Positions 1 to 11,360 are shown, counted from the stretch's first letter. The stretch is DNA of 64,000 nucleotides from Heterodera schachtii (GCA_023374025.1 SIJG01000040.1:186001-250000), one strand, 5' to 3'. A program made the numbers and translations. The notes: generated by a model not told the origin, from the sequence alone.

Positions 1-277
1 TTTCTTCAATTTCTTTAAAAGGTCTAATGTTCTCTATTATCCTCAAAATTCTAACTCCCGCGGGATCAAATTCGGGCTCCCGAGATGGGACCCGTCCCCA
101 CCTTTACTAATGAGGACAAAAGGAAATATGAAAAAATTTATTCCGAAATTAAGGGAAAAAATTTATTAAAAATAAGAACAAAATTAAATTTAACTCAGAA
201 CATTTCACTTGAAAACTTAGTAATCAATTCATTATTTTCTTAAATTTAATTTAAAAATATCAAATATTATTAAATAT

Positions 278-1588
278 TAGAGCCCTGCCTGGACATGGAT
301 CCAGGTCTGGGTTCCAGGTCAAGGTCCAGGCCATTTTTCGGCAACCTGGATTTTTCCTGGACCTGGATTTCCTGGATTTTTGTCCAGGGAACCCAGGTCC
401 ATGTCAATTTGGAAATCCAGGTCCAGGTCCAGGCATAAAAAACGTGGATTTCCTGGATAATTTTTTTTTCATCTTTTTATGGCGAAATATATTTAAAATG
501 GGTATAAAATCTGCAAAATTTTTCAATCGTGTCTTTGCACGGCTTGACCTAATCCTGAGTTAAATTTCAAGACTACCAATTTTTATGTTCAACATTCCAC
601 AAATTTTGAAAAAAGCAATGCCCGGAACCGATTAGATAAAAATTTAAATTCTCACAAGTATTTCAACTAGAGTGCAGCGGGACCGGGAATTTTGGGCAAA
701 ACCGGGACCGGGACTTGCCGGGACCTGAGAAGCCGGGACCGGGACCTCGATTTTCGTCCGGGACGAACCGGGAATTTTTAAAAATTCAAAAAATTCAAAT
801 TTTAATTTATTTCAAGTGAAAATAATATGTACAAAAGTAAATTTTTATTTTGTTTTTTATTTTATAAAATCCAAAAGTTAAAGCTAATTTAAATTAATAA
901 AATTTTCAAATCTAATTTTCTGCAATTATTTCAAACAATTAATCATTTTGGACATAAATGATCGAATATTATTAGAAATCCAGAATTTCTTTTCACATCA
1001 CTTTTTTCGGCGCGCTTTTTCCAAAAAACTTTTGGGGAAGAGGGGGGTCCGGCGGTGCCGATAGGCGCCGCCGGGGGAAATTTTGAAAATTTTGTGTGAT
1101 TTGTTAACAGATTTTCAACAAAAAAGGCTGGGGCGAGTGGGTCAACAGTGAGCTTCACTGCCGAAAACCTTGAGAAATTTTTGATTTGCAATTACAAAAA
1201 CAACCAATAAAATTTATGAGGAATAAAATTTTTAAATTATTTTACACCCCTAATTTTCAAGTTTTTTGTGCATATTTGATGCATATTTGGCAATTTTGTT
1301 TGCATATTTATGTGCATATTTTGGTCATTTTTCGTGCATATTTTTTGCAGCCCTGTACATATTATTTAAAAGATATTTTTAGACGTTCATAATCAATTAA
1401 TTGATTTTTTCAAACTTTTGTTTGCTTTTTAAAACAAATTTCAAAAAATCCAGGTCCAGGCCTGGATCCAGGTCTCTAGAAGCCTGGATTTTTCCTGAAC
1501 CTGGATTTTTGTCCAGGAAATCCAGGTCCAGGTCCAACATGGAATCCAGGTCCAGGCCCAGACTTTTTTTTCAAAATACCGAGCTTTA
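278..1588. mobile_element. hAT-like MITE with CCAGGTCC-rich ends
   Basis: Starts TAGAGCCCTGCC and ends with the inverted relative GAGCTTTA. The 8 bp on each side are identical (TTAAATAT at 270-277 and 1589-1596), as expected for hAT insertion. Both ends are filled with short CCTGG/CCAGG repeats (about 290-450 and 1450-1560). No transposase frame is visible, so it is non-autonomous. Inside are a GGGACCGGG-rich block (669-770) that looks like a nested end of another family and the GGCGGTGCC hairpin near 1049. The flanking sequence is AT-rich, so a chance match of the duplication is possible but unlikely together with the end similarity. Confidence 0.6.
1049..1074 (+). repeat. GC-rich hairpin repeat, copy 1
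   Basis: Contains GGCGGTGCC, loop GATA, then GGCGCCGCC. The arms pair over nine positions with one G:T (G:U in RNA). More than ten similar copies occur in this window, on both strands, usually flanked by a TTTTTT..GGGG run and by an AACAGATTTT..CAAAAA tract. It sits inside the 278-1588 element. Confidence 0.7.
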
Positions 1589-1625
1589 TTAAATATTAAT
1601 CCTATTTACGATAATCTTTTTATAA

Positions 1626-1700
1626 AAATCTTAGCGAAAAATCGATTCAACTATGAAATACGTGACAATTTTACTGTTGGAGATTGTTATAGAGAAAAAA
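1626..1700 (+). promoter_or_regulatory. Conserved upstream block of HTH-repeat gene A
   Basis: Resembles blocks upstream of the related genes at 4.8, 11.45 and 13.58 kb: a TTGATT-like box, then a GGAAT(T/A)ACG-like box, then TGTT(G/A)(A/G)AGA and a run of GAGAAAA. Spacing to the start codon is similar in each case (about 100-170 bp). The pattern fits a shared promoter carried along with gene duplication; function is not shown. Confidence 0.4.
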
Positions 1701-1793
1701 GAATAATAAAATTAAAAATATTAAAACGAAAAAGATATTAAATAAATTCATTTAATGCATTTTTGATTTTTATTAATATTCTAACTATTAAGA

Positions 1794-2694
1794 ATGAATT
1801 TATGGCCTTTAATATTCATTATATTTTGTATATCTTATAAAATTGAATCCGGCAAAATCCGACCAAATTTTGATGAAATATTCGGCGAAGAATGGGACAA
1901 AAATGAAAGTGTAGAAAACGGAGAAGAAAATGTAACCGAATCAATTGGTCAAATGCAAAATGATCAAAATACGAAAGAAGAATCAAATGATGAACAGAAA
2001 AGACAAATCATCCGAAAATATGAAGCCATAAAAGAAAAGTTGAAGAAAAGAGGAAAATTTCAACGGAAAAACCAAAGCAAAATTGAGAGAAAAATTGGAA
2101 AATTATTAGGCGAAAGTCGCGAAAAAATATACAAATGGAAAAAAGAATTAAATTTAAATAAAAAGAAAATGATGGAAAAGAGTTTTTATGAGCAGAAAAA
2201 GAGGAAATTCATAGAACGAATTGACGAATTTAAAAGTTTTTATGGCCAACGCAAACAGAAACAATTTGTGAAGGAATTGGGCATTTCTGAAAGAACATTT
2301 CGAAAATGGAAAAAAGAATTGGTGCCAAATTACCACAAAAGTGAGAGAATTTTTTCAAAGAAAGAATTCGTTGAACGATTTGATGAATTTAAAAGTTTTT
2401 ATCATCATGGGAAACAGAAAGAATTTGTGAAGGAATTGGGCATTTCCAATGACACATTTCGGAAATGGAAAAAAGAATTGACGCCACAATATCATAAAAG
2501 TAAAAAAAATTATTTACTCATTTATTTTTATTTTAGGACCAAAAAAATTTTCAAACGAGCAAAAATTACAAAAGATGAAGCAATATTATGAAATTAAAGA
2601 AGCAAATCCAAAAATCAGCGATGAAATAATTGCTAAGAAATTGGAAATTGGAATTTCAACTCTTAAAAAATGGAAAAAGAATGCTAATATATGA
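1794..2694 (+). CDS. Secreted HTH-repeat protein A (two exons, intact, 4 modules)
   Basis: Not a named family I recognise. Exons 1794-2499 and 2537-2694 join in phase 1 over a 37-bp GT..AG intron (GTAAAAA..TTTTAG), giving 287 residues. Residues 1-18 are a hydrophobic signal; the motif IESGKIRPNFDEIFG follows, then an acidic linker. Four Lys-rich modules of about 45 residues follow, each with a predicted helix, a turn at LG(I/E)S and a final W-K-K. The first is more divergent; the second and third are near duplicates; the fourth is encoded by exon 2. The fold resembles homeodomain-like HTH units of transposases or Pipsqueak-type proteins. Export is predicted from the signal; DNA binding is inferred. 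The ATG is chosen because the hydrophobic signal follows directly and every related copy starts at the same place. Confidence 0.8.
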
Positions 2695-3115
2695 ATTTTT
2701 GATGATAGATTTATTATAACCGAATTATTTTGATTCCAATTTTTCTTTCAATATTGTTATTTTTTTAATTTCCAAATTATTAATGAAAAATTATTAATCA
2801 AATACAATTTTCTCTTGAAATCCATATCCAACATTCAATATTGTAAAATTGTAAAAAAATAAAATAAATTTTCAAAGAAATGCCAAATTATTTTTTCTAG
2901 GACCTTAAAATTAATTTAAATTATATTTCCTTTATTCTCTTAAACAATTCAATCTTTAGGGAATGTAAAAATCTCGGTTACGAAAGACTAAATGACTGAG
3001 AGTCGAGAACGAGAATGTCGAGCAGCCCTATTACTTACAATAACATTTTTTAGAATTTGAAATTGGCTATGTATCGCTAAGAATTTGGAAAAATGAATTT
3101 GATTTCGGAAAAGTG
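2695..3115. other. AT-rich spacer
   Basis: No supported gene. About 2970-3030 holds a degraded repeat end (GAGTCGAGAACGAGAATGTCGAGCAGCCCTA) resembling the TCTCGAGCA..CATTA ends near 20.1 and 34.96 kb. The rest is low-complexity A/T, including likely 3' untranslated sequence of gene A. Confidence 0.4.
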
Positions 3116-3123
3116 ATTTTAAG

Positions 3124-3784
3124 TAGAGAGCGGGTACGGGCCGGACCCGTATACGGGTTTTTACGGGCCCGTAACCCGTATTTTTTTCGGCCGATACGGG
3201 TTTTTACGGGTTACGGGTTTTACGGGTTTTTAGCCCGTAAGCCCGTAACCCGTATCGCTGTCAAACCGTAACCCTTACCCTTATCCGTACAATTACGATA
3301 TGGGTTTTACGGGTTATTTTTCCTGACATCGAGTTAAATTTTATAATTTTGTACAGTCAATTCGCCAAAACATGTTTTAGTGAAAATCTATTAATAAAAA
3401 TTACGAAATCGATTAAAAATCGCAAATCTGGTCATTTTCGATAAAATCTATTAATAATTTACAATAATATTTATAAAATTTTCCCGGCGGCGCCTATCGG
3501 CACCGCCTAATTTTTCATTATCTCGCAATTTTATATTTCTGGTCAAAAACTGTTGTTAAATAATCGTTATTGGTATTTTAGTAAAAAAAAAAAAACTTGT
3601 TTTTTCTTGATAAAAAATATTTTCAAAAAACCCTTACCCGTATACGGGCCCGTATTTTTTCTGGATACGGGTTTTTACGGGTTAAGGGTTTTACGGGTTT
3701 TTAGTCCGTATGCCCGTAACCCGTATTGGTGTCAAGCCCGTAACCCTTACCCTTATCCGTATTTTCCCAAAATACCGCTCTCTA
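3124..3784. mobile_element. hAT-like MITE with ACGGGTTTTTACGGG arrays
   Basis: Ends are TAGAGAGCGG and CCGCTCTCTA, perfect 10-bp inverted repeats. Flanks carry an exact 8-bp duplication ATTTTAAG (3116-3123 and 3785-3792), which is diagnostic of hAT-type insertion. Both sub-terminal regions hold repeated ACGGGTTTTTACGGG/CCCGTAACCC motifs. There is no transposase. The GC-rich hairpin repeat lies in the middle (about 3484-3508). A right end of the same family lies alone at 60275-60408. Confidence 0.85.
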
Positions 3785-3792
3785 ATTTTAAG

Positions 3793-4799
3793 TGTTACTA
3801 ATTGTTGTAAATGAATATTTTCCAATTATAATTTACTCATCATTTTCATTATGCTTTTTCTTTATTTAAATAAACTTTTTCATTTAAAGATTTTATTTTT
3901 AGAAAAAAATTTATTAAATCGGAATTTAATTCAAAAGAAAATTAAAAAAATTTCAAACATTTAATGTTTTTTAAGTGTCAGTTTATGTTTTTGGATGTTA
4001 TTTCATGTTTTTGAATTGCAATTTTATTTTTTCCAAAATATTATTTCAATACAAATGCTAAAAATGAATTATAAATAAGTATAAAATTGAGGAAAATGCG
4101 CCGGATAATGAAAAAATGAAGAAAAATTGAAAAATTAAATTCATTCTTGTCAATACAATTTTTTATTTAGAATCCTATCGAACATTTTCCTTATTTGAAC
4201 AATTTAAAATTTAAAAATAAATTATCTATAAATGATTTTTAAAGCTACAAAAATAAAAATTATTTCATATTAATTTTATTTTTTGCGAAATTTCTTGTTA
4301 AAAACCAAAGTAAAAAATTGATTGCAATGCTCAAAATTACGTGCAATTTTATGTTGACAAAGATTTGTTAAAGAGAAAAAACATAATAATAAAATGAATA
4401 TTAATATTAAAAAACGAAAAAAAAATATAAATTTATTTTGTATTTTTTAAATTTTTTTAATATTAGTAAGAATGAATGTGGGTTTTTATTATTTGGTTTT
4501 CGTATTTTTATGTTGCACCTATCACTTTAGCCAAAATTACTTCAGCAAATCACATAAATAAGACATTTTATTACATATTTAAAGTAAAAAAATAAATTAT
4601 AATTATTTTCCATTTTTGCGAAAAATTTTATTAAAAATTGAGTAAAAAATTGATTTAACTGCTCGGAATAACGTGGCAAATTTACTATTTGTAAAGATTT
4701 AAAAAAGCAATATTAATATTAAAAAAACGAAAAAACATTAAGCAAATTCATTTGAAAAAATAAATTCATAATATTATATATTTTATATATAAATATTCC
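3793..4799. other. AT-rich spacer with duplicated promoter blocks
   Basis: Two copies of the HTH-gene upstream block are present, at about 4309-4395 and 4633-4700. Between them, near 4470-4530, is a sequence resembling the first codons of the HTH-repeat genes (AAGAATGAATGTGGGTTTTTATT) that runs into a stop-rich region. This suggests a truncated extra copy upstream of gene B. Nothing else is supported. Confidence 0.45.
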
Positions 4800-5590
4800 A
4801 TGTTGTGGCATTTAATATTTATTATATTTTTCTTTGCTTTTGGAATTGAATCCGGCAAAATCCGACCGATTTTTGATGAAATATTCGGCGAAGAATGGGA
4901 CAAAAATGAAAGAGAAGAAAACATAGAAAAAAATGGAACCGAATCAATTGATCAAATGCAGAATGATCAGAATATTACAGTTATTCAAAATACGAAAATG
5001 GAACCAAATGATCAACAGAAAATAAAAGTGATTCTAAAATTTGAAGCAATTAAAAAAAGTTTGAAGCAAAAAGGGAAATATGAAAGGAAAAATCAAACAA
5101 AAATTGAGAGTAAAATTGGAAAAGTTTTAGGCACAAATCGCCAAAAAATATACAAATGGAAAAAAGAATTAAATTTAAATACAAAGAAAACCAACAGAAT
5201 GAAAGAGAGTTTTTATGAGCAGAAAAAGAAAGAATTCGTTGAACGATTTGATGAATTTAAAAGTTTATATTGCCAAGGCAAACAGAAAGAATTTATTAAG
5301 GATTTGGGCATTTCTGAAAGAACATTTAGAAATGGAAAAAAGAATTGCTAGCCAAAATACCATAAGATTCACAGTAAGAAATTTCGTTTTAATTCTTTTA
5401 ATTACTATTATTATTATTAAGTGAGGAAGAAATATCTCAATGATGACAAATTAGAAAAGATGAAAACAATATCTTGAAATTAAAGACATAAAACCCAAAA
5501 TATACGACAAAATAATTGCTAAGAATTGGGAATTGTAAGTGCAAACACTGATCAGATGGAAAAAAAAATTTTACAGCAAATTTCAACTCT
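4800..5590 (+). pseudogene. HTH-repeat gene B, frameshifted
   Basis: The opening frame 4800-5351 is a close relative of gene A: signal peptide, IESGKIRPIFDEIFG, acidic linker with repeated NDQN, a first HTH module and a second one up to GISERTFR. At about 5330 one base is missing relative to gene A (AGAAATGG for CGAAAATGG), and a few bases on an extra base appears in CTAGCC, so the protein stops early. The usual splice donor remnant (CACAGTAAGAAA) and a decayed second exon (about 5445-5590, with KLEKMK then a frameshift) follow. Expression of the truncated ~183-residue product cannot be excluded. Confidence 0.7.
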
Positions 5591-5764
5591 GTGATTTTTG
5601 AAACTGTTGATTATAATGCAAGGATTTTATTTTCACTTTTTTTACAAATCAAAAGCTAAAAATTTTTCAATTTTTTATTATATTATAAAATGTTTTTGGT
5701 AAAAAAATTTTTCTGCTTTCTAAAAGTTTAATGCATTTTTGTTTGTTGAAGAGACGGAAGTTGT

Positions 5765-6140
5765 GACCGGTGCGGAACCCGTCAGTTGAGCCCCACGTTT
5801 GGGCCCCACACGTTTGGGCCCCAGCATGTTTTGGTTATAGCTTTTTTCTTTGGCATCCAAATCCAACATTTAAAACAAAAAGATTTTCTGGCTTTTAAAA
5901 AAGTTTTTAAGAAAAAATTTCAAAATTTTTGAAAATTTTTGCAATTTTCGTGTATAACTTTTTTGGTAATTGTCTAATCGCGAAGTGATCGCTTAGAACT
6001 ATCTTCTAAACATGTTAAGCTTTTGAATGATACCAACAATGTTGAATTTGGATGCCAAAGAAAAAAGTTATAGAATGTTATAGCTGAAAAAATGCTGCGG
6101 CTCAAACGTGTGGGGCCCAACTGACGTAGACTGGACCGGT
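5765..6140. repeat. Foldback inverted-repeat element
   Basis: Nearly the whole interval folds on itself. GTCAGTTGAGCCCCACG at 5781 pairs with CAAACGTGTGGGGCCCAACTGAC ending at 6125, and the GGTTATAGCTTTTTTCTTTG block at about 5833 pairs with its inverse near 6055-6080. ACCGGT marks both outer sides. No coding frame is visible. It is probably a foldback MITE; a target duplication is not clear. Confidence 0.6.
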
Positions 6141-6404
6141 GGCATTTTTGGGGATTAGTACAGTGCCAAATCTATGCATGCAATTAAATAAAGTAAAGGT
6201 CGGAATTTTGTTATCCGTTTTATGCACTCAACATTCTTGGGAATTTCTTCTTCTTTTTTTTCGTTATTCTTCATAGCCTGGAGAATCGGTCCTGATGAAA
6301 ATAAAATTCAAATACTTGAAATAATTTTATATGAAAAAACAAAGAAAAAAAATGGCAAGAAAAAACTAAATCAAATGCACAAACAATAATAAATTTAAAA
6401 GTTT

Positions 6405-6873
6405 TCATCTATCATAAATATTTCGCGAAAAAGCATTGTTATTCTGATCAGCAGCAGCAGCCGAAGTGATCAGCCGAGCGCCGATGTGTCGAAATTGTTG
6501 TTGTTTGCTCCTCGTCCGCCTCCGTCTAATACTGCTTCTGGAGTTCATGCCGTTGTTGCTGCTGCTGCTGCTTCTTCGGCTTTCGATTGTGCCGACATGC
6601 CGTCGTCGCGGCAAAATAATTTTGCCGCGGCTGCTGCTGCCGGCGGCGCCCACCGTTTTCGGCACGAACACTGTGCGGCGCACAAAATGGTGGCAGTTCA
6701 CCGGCGTGAAGAAGCACTCTGAGCTGTAACGGCGTCCGATGGGCCCGGCCGACGGATGAAGCAGTGCTTTGCGTAGCACAATGGCAGAATCGGCACCATC
6801 GCCACCAGCAGTTGTGGCTGTTGTTGCAGATGTTGTGGTAGCGATTTTTATTGTATGGCGCATGTGCCGCCGG
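6405..6873 (-). CDS. Candidate neuropeptide precursor exon with a C-x6-C peptide
   Basis: A GC-rich open exon on the minus strand after a good acceptor (TTTTAG, ends at 6874), continuing to a stop at 6405. The frame holds Thr/Ala-rich sequence, then G-R-R / YSSECFFTPVNCHHFV / R-R, i.e. a 16-residue segment between two dibasic cleavage sites. Its two cysteines are spaced C-x6-C with an aromatic pair and Pro-Val/Ile, like C-type allatostatins (CYFNPISC). The rest is Arg/Ser/Gln-rich with further basic clusters. No signal peptide is in this exon, so an upstream exon would be needed; an internal Met lies at 6863. Poly-Ser/Gln runs also look like microsatellite slippage. The allatostatin-C resemblance is pattern-based only. 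Confidence 0.45.
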
Positions 6874-9100
6874 CTAAAATTTGGAAATGATTTTTAAATA
6901 AAATTTTAAAAATAATTTTATATATTTTTTTGGAGGGGGAACAAGCTAAAAACTTATAAAAAATTACGTACTGAATTGGGGGGGGGGCATAACCAAAACC
7001 CGAGAATTTCGGTGTAGGCTATGAGTATGATTTAAAATGAAATAGGTTCCTTGAAAATTTTTGGGTCCCTGCCTCCCACCCCCCCCCCCCCCTCCTTCGG
7101 AGATTTCATTTTTTTCAAAACGAAATTTCGAAAAAACCAATTTCCAAGAATTTTGAAGGACTCGGAATTTTCAAGACATAGCTCAAAAAGAGGTAAAAAA
7201 AAAATGCAAATTTATTCCTAATAATTTCGGTATAAATTATGTTTTTTTTTTTTGCCGTAGCGAATTCCAATGGTTTCACTCCCGAAAAAAGATTAAAAAA
7301 TTAACGGAAGTGCAAAAAGTAAGCTCGAAAATTGAGTGAGCAAATGGTGAAAATTGCGAAAATTCCAACGTCAAAAAATGAATAACATATTCAAAAAGCG
7401 GAAATCCGTTTTGAGTTCTATTTGTTAGGGAATTTTTGAAAAAAATTTTTTTGCCAAATTAATTTCGGTGCCTAATTTGCCATTTTATGCCATTTGGGAA
7501 AGCTTAAATTTTGCATACCCATACCTCCATTTGGTCATAAAAATTCCTGGCTCCAATAAGATTTGCAGTTTAAAATTCAGTAAAGGCTCTTACAGTAAGA
7601 AATGCTTATATTTGATTTATTTGAATTGGCATTTCGGTTAGTTTTTTTTTGAAAATTTAAATGCAAAATCCCGATGCAAGGGATTTGTGCAATGTACTAA
7701 ACAAAGGCTTACTGTTTATGATTTTCCGACGTAATGAGTGGTGCCATTTGTTTTTGCTCCGATGTTCGGCTGTTGCAAAAGGAAACAGGGCCACCAATGA
7801 CCAACAAACTTCTGGTGATCATAATGATCAGCAGAATGATAAACAGATGGAAAACGGTGAACCGGGCGATCATTAAAATGATTTAATGAAGAGTTTAATT
7901 GCTAAAAAAAAATCAAAAATATGTAGTTGGCAGCAGAATTTGTGGAATTCTAAGCTTTTAAAAATGGAGGTCTTTTGAGTAGTTCCTTTTCTGAGAGTGT
8001 ATTAATTAGTTATAATGATGTTCGAATGGTGCATCGCCCGCGGGGAAAAGTAAAAATAAATGACCTAGCGAGCGGGTAAAGGTTAGCTATTGATCCGCTT
8101 AATTAGCTAATGCATAATAATTAGCTAGTTGGTGATAATGCCAAACTATTGGTACATAAAAATGGTAATAATGAGCAATTAATGAGAAAGGCAATCTCTG
8201 TTTTTGCAATTAAATGGCATAGTAAAAAAAAAAGGTTAAAATTTTCAAAATTTCCCTGCCGTTGACCTTCAATGCCACAGAAATGAGCAGGTGTTACCGG
8301 GCAAACCAACCGACTTTTCATAGCCAATTTCCGGAGGGTGGAACGCATGATAAAATTAAGTGTTTATACGCTCTTCAGCAAGTGAGATCTAGTTAAACAA
8401 ATTGGCCATATGTAGTGGCCGGAAATTTTTGTTGGTGGAATCCGTAGGATTTGCAGCAGAAAAAAGAGGGGGAGGGGCATGGCATTTTTGCTTGAATGCC
8501 ACGCCCCACCCCCCTCTCCCGCGTTCAGGGAATGGCATTTTGAAAATTGGCATTTTAAAATGTGTGCCATGACTAATTGCCACAGACGAAGACGCGTAAC
8601 TGGTGAAGAGGTCGCGCAGCGATTTGCTTAAGCTAAGAGGGAGTATTTGGGATTTTTTTTTGCGTCTGGCTTCTGCCGCCTTGGCACAAGAAAGTGCTTA
8701 ATTTTGTTATTGCTTTCTAATGGCACTCTCCGCTTGGTATGTGTGTGCTTCATTGGCATTCAGTTGCACTTGAACTGATTATTTACAGGAGATGCCAATA
8801 TTGGTATGGGATTGTTATGGGTGTGGGGGAGGGAATTTGTATTAGCATTAAAAGCATTAAAAATATCCGTTCACTGATCAACAGGCATTTGAAAATGGAA
8901 AATAAGCACCATATGGCATGGAGGAACATCTAATAGTTCATTAATTTGTAGTTTATCGAACGAATTCCTTAAATTTTTGGCATTTCGTTTTCCACGTAGA
9001 AAGATGGAATCTCTTCTGATTGTATATGATGTGATCATAATATAAATTGTTATTAATGGCGGATGATAAACAACCAGAAAAAAAAAGGGTTACACTTCGG
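6874..9100. other. Gene-poor interval with weak exon-like frames
   Basis: Mostly AT-rich. GC-richer segments at 7660-7876 (+; a 71-codon frame ending in Gln/Asn/Asp-rich sequence), 8121-8348 (-; 75 codons from ATG) and 8560-8640 (-) might be exons of one or more genes, but no domain or splice pattern confirms them. Homopolymer G/C runs at 6980 and 7078-7092 are noted. The word TTGGCATTT recurs in 8.1-9.0 kb. Confidence 0.3.
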
Positions 9101-9119
9101 AATTTAATATTGGGTTGTG

Positions 9120-9755
9120 AAGCACAACCACGGGTGGAAGAGATACAACCACTGGTGGAGAGGTACAACCACGGGTGGAAGAGGTACAACCACGGGTGGA
9201 AGAGGTACAACCACGGGTAGAAGAGGTACAACCACGGGTGGAAAGAGGTACAACCACGGGTAGAAGAGACAACCACGGGTAGAAGAGGTACAACCGCGGG
9301 TGGAAGAGGTTACAGACCACGGGTGGAAGAGGTACAACCACGGTGGAAGTGGTACAACCACGGGTGGGAGAGGTACACCACGGTGGAAGAGGTAGAACCA
9401 CGGTAAGAGTACAACCACGGGTGGAAGAGGTACAACCACGGGTGGAAGAGGTACACCACGGGTGGAAGAGGTACAACCACGGGTAAAGAGGTAGAACAAC
9501 GGGTGGAAGAGGATACAACCTCGGGTGGAAGAGATACACCACGGGGAAAGAGGTACAACCACGGGTGGAAGAGGTAAACCACGGGTGGAAGAGGTACAAC
9601 CACGGTGGAAGAGGTACAACCACGGGTGGAAGAGATACAACCACGGGTGGAGAGAGTACAACCACGGGTGGAAGAGATACAACCACGGGTGGAGAGGTAC
9701 AACCACGGGTGGAGAGGTACAACCACGGGTGAGAAGAGATACAACCAAAACGGGT
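9120..9755. repeat. 21-bp minisatellite, about 30 copies
   Basis: A head-to-tail array of GAGGTACAACCACGGGTGG plus two bases. A 21-bp unit is seven codons, so several frames stay open on both strands (EVQPRVE on plus, STRGCTS and PPVVVPL on minus). Frequent single-base gains and losses within units switch the frame. That argues against one translated protein and for replication slippage or sequencing indels. Confidence 0.9.
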
Positions 9756-10165
9756 GGAAGCAGGTCAACAAAAAGGATCGCAATTCGAGGGGGGGGGCGG
9801 TGGAACGAGGTACAATTTTCATTTCGGGTTTCTTATATAAAAAGTTGAAGATTAAAATTTTAATAAAAAAAAAAAGGATACTTTAATCTTTTAACAATAG
9901 TAAAAGGTAGAAGTAAAAACTAAAAAATGATTGTTATTAAAAAAAAAAACAAAAGCTCTCTACTTTGGGGAATAGGCAAAGAGAAAAGTACAACTCACTG
10001 GAAAGATGGGAAAAGAGGTTACAAACCACGATGATGGTGAAGGAGAGTCAACCCACAAGGTAAACAGGTTTTTTTTGGAATTGGAGAGAAAAATATTTTT
10101 GTAGAGCTTTTTTTTTTTGAGAAGATTTGAAGTTTTTAAAGAAATTGTTGGAGGTCATAGCAGAA
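9756..10165. other. Spacer after the minisatellite
   Basis: Contains decayed minisatellite-like words (GGTTACAAACCACGATGATGG at about 10018) and A/T or G homopolymers. No gene is supported. Confidence 0.4.
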
Positions 10166-10761
10166 CTATTTATTAAATAATTGAGGGAATTGTTGTCGGA
10201 AGGATTGAATTTGGCTGAATGCTTCGTCTAAGAGGATTTCTTGTTCTTCAGCGCGGTTCCGCGGTTTGGAAATGTGTTCGCTTGCCGCCTCCTTCTGTTC
10301 TGACCCATTTTCATTGGTGGGAGTCGGAACATTTGTATGTGGGAGCTGCGCTGCCGTCGCCACGGGAGCTGGGATTTGTTGACGTTTTCGGACGCGCGCT
10401 TCGTATTCCTCCTTGAGTTGTTCTTTGGTCAGTGCTGGGCGGAACGAACAAGCGGGCCAGGTTTTGTTGAGAACGGAGTTGAGCACGCTCGCGCTTCCAT
10501 CCTCCAAGTGCATGTGTTGATGTGTGGGTGTTGACATGAGCACCTTGAGCGGGCGAGGTGTTGTTCGCTGGGGGTCGAACCGGCCGAGTTGAAAGACGGC
10601 AGTTGGTTCGGCCTCAACTTCAAGATGGTCCAATATTTTTGTGGCGACTTCCCTGTCTTCCTTGACACGCTCCGATGGGCGAACGGCATTGCTTTCCGGG
10701 AGGCCAATGAGCACCAATGTGCGTTGGCGTTCTTGCTCAGTGAGTGTGGCAGTGTTTGGGC
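10166..10761 (-). CDS. Retroelement ORF1-like / nucleic-acid-binding protein, 3' exon
   Basis: A long GC-rich open exon after a minus-strand acceptor (TTTAATTTAG ending at 10762), with stop at 10166. It begins with TLTEQERQRTLVLIGLPES, then a D/E/K-rich helix with VATKILDHLEVE, then VFQLGRFDPQR, RPLKVLMSTP and RPALTKEQLKEEYEARVRKR, then a low-complexity tail. The order (V-L-I-G-L-P-E-S, L-G-R, R-P-L-K-V, R-P-x-L-T-x-E-Q) matches the RNA-binding core of LINE ORF1-like proteins and a nematode family derived from them. No RT frame lies nearby on this strand, so it is a solo copy or domesticated gene. No start codon is in the exon; the 5' exon was not found. GC content stands out from both flanks. 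Confidence 0.65.
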
Positions 10762-11315
10762 CTAAATTAAAACAAAAAAAAGGAATTATTTTTTATATTT
10801 CTTTTTAAGCAAATTATGATTAAAAATGGAGCATTAATAATTTAAAAAAATCCTTAAAAAATTGTAAACTTTTAGATAAATTGAATAAGAGAATTCTCGC
10901 TTCTCATTCCTCGCATTCTCACCTTCTTTTTTGGCTTCAAAATCTTACATTCAGTATTTTTCATTTATAAATTGTTTCTTTTAACTTTTCCTATTTTTTC
11001 TTCAATTTTTATGTCTTTATAATTGACAATTCATTTTACTTTGACTTTCAAATTTTGAATATATTCTCTTTTTTTGTATTGTTTGCTTTCTTTTTCCACT
11101 GGTGGTTATTCTGATCTTTGATCCCTCCCAAGTGGAGATCCCGAATTAAATCCCGCGAGACATTAATTTGAGAATTTGCAGGATAATAGAGAAGAGTTAG
11201 CCCTGTTCAAGAAATTGAAGAAAAAAATAATTTGAAAAGTTTTGTCACCAAATTGCCAGAAAATATAAAATAAAAATAAATGTTATATTATTAATAAATT
11301 TTTTTATTAAAAAAC
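10762..11315. other. AT-rich spacer
   Basis: No supported gene. Around 11120-11150 there is a short GATCCCTCCC..GATCCCGAATTAAATCCCGCG stretch resembling sequence at 50-80 of this window (GCGGGATC), i.e. a dispersed repeat end. Confidence 0.35.
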
Positions 11316-11360
11316 TTAATGAAAAAATGATTTCTCAGCTCGGAATTACGAAGATTGTTG
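11316..11360 (+). promoter_or_regulatory. Conserved upstream block of HTH-repeat copy C
   Basis: AAAAAATGATTTCTCAGCTC followed by GGAATTACG matches the blocks before genes B and D, about 100 bp before the coding similarity begins. Confidence 0.4.

Noticed and set aside
6466..6729. Plus-strand frames of 78-87 codons over the neuropeptide-like exon
   Set aside because: Leu/Val/Ala homopolymers made by CTG/CAG runs; the minus frame has an acceptor, dibasic sites and a meaningful peptide.
8953..9886. Several long overlapping frames on both strands, up to 214 codons, some Thr/Ser/Gly/Cys-rich like mucins
   Set aside because: They are by-products of a 21-bp repeat; no start context, signal or splice site, and the frame changes every few units.
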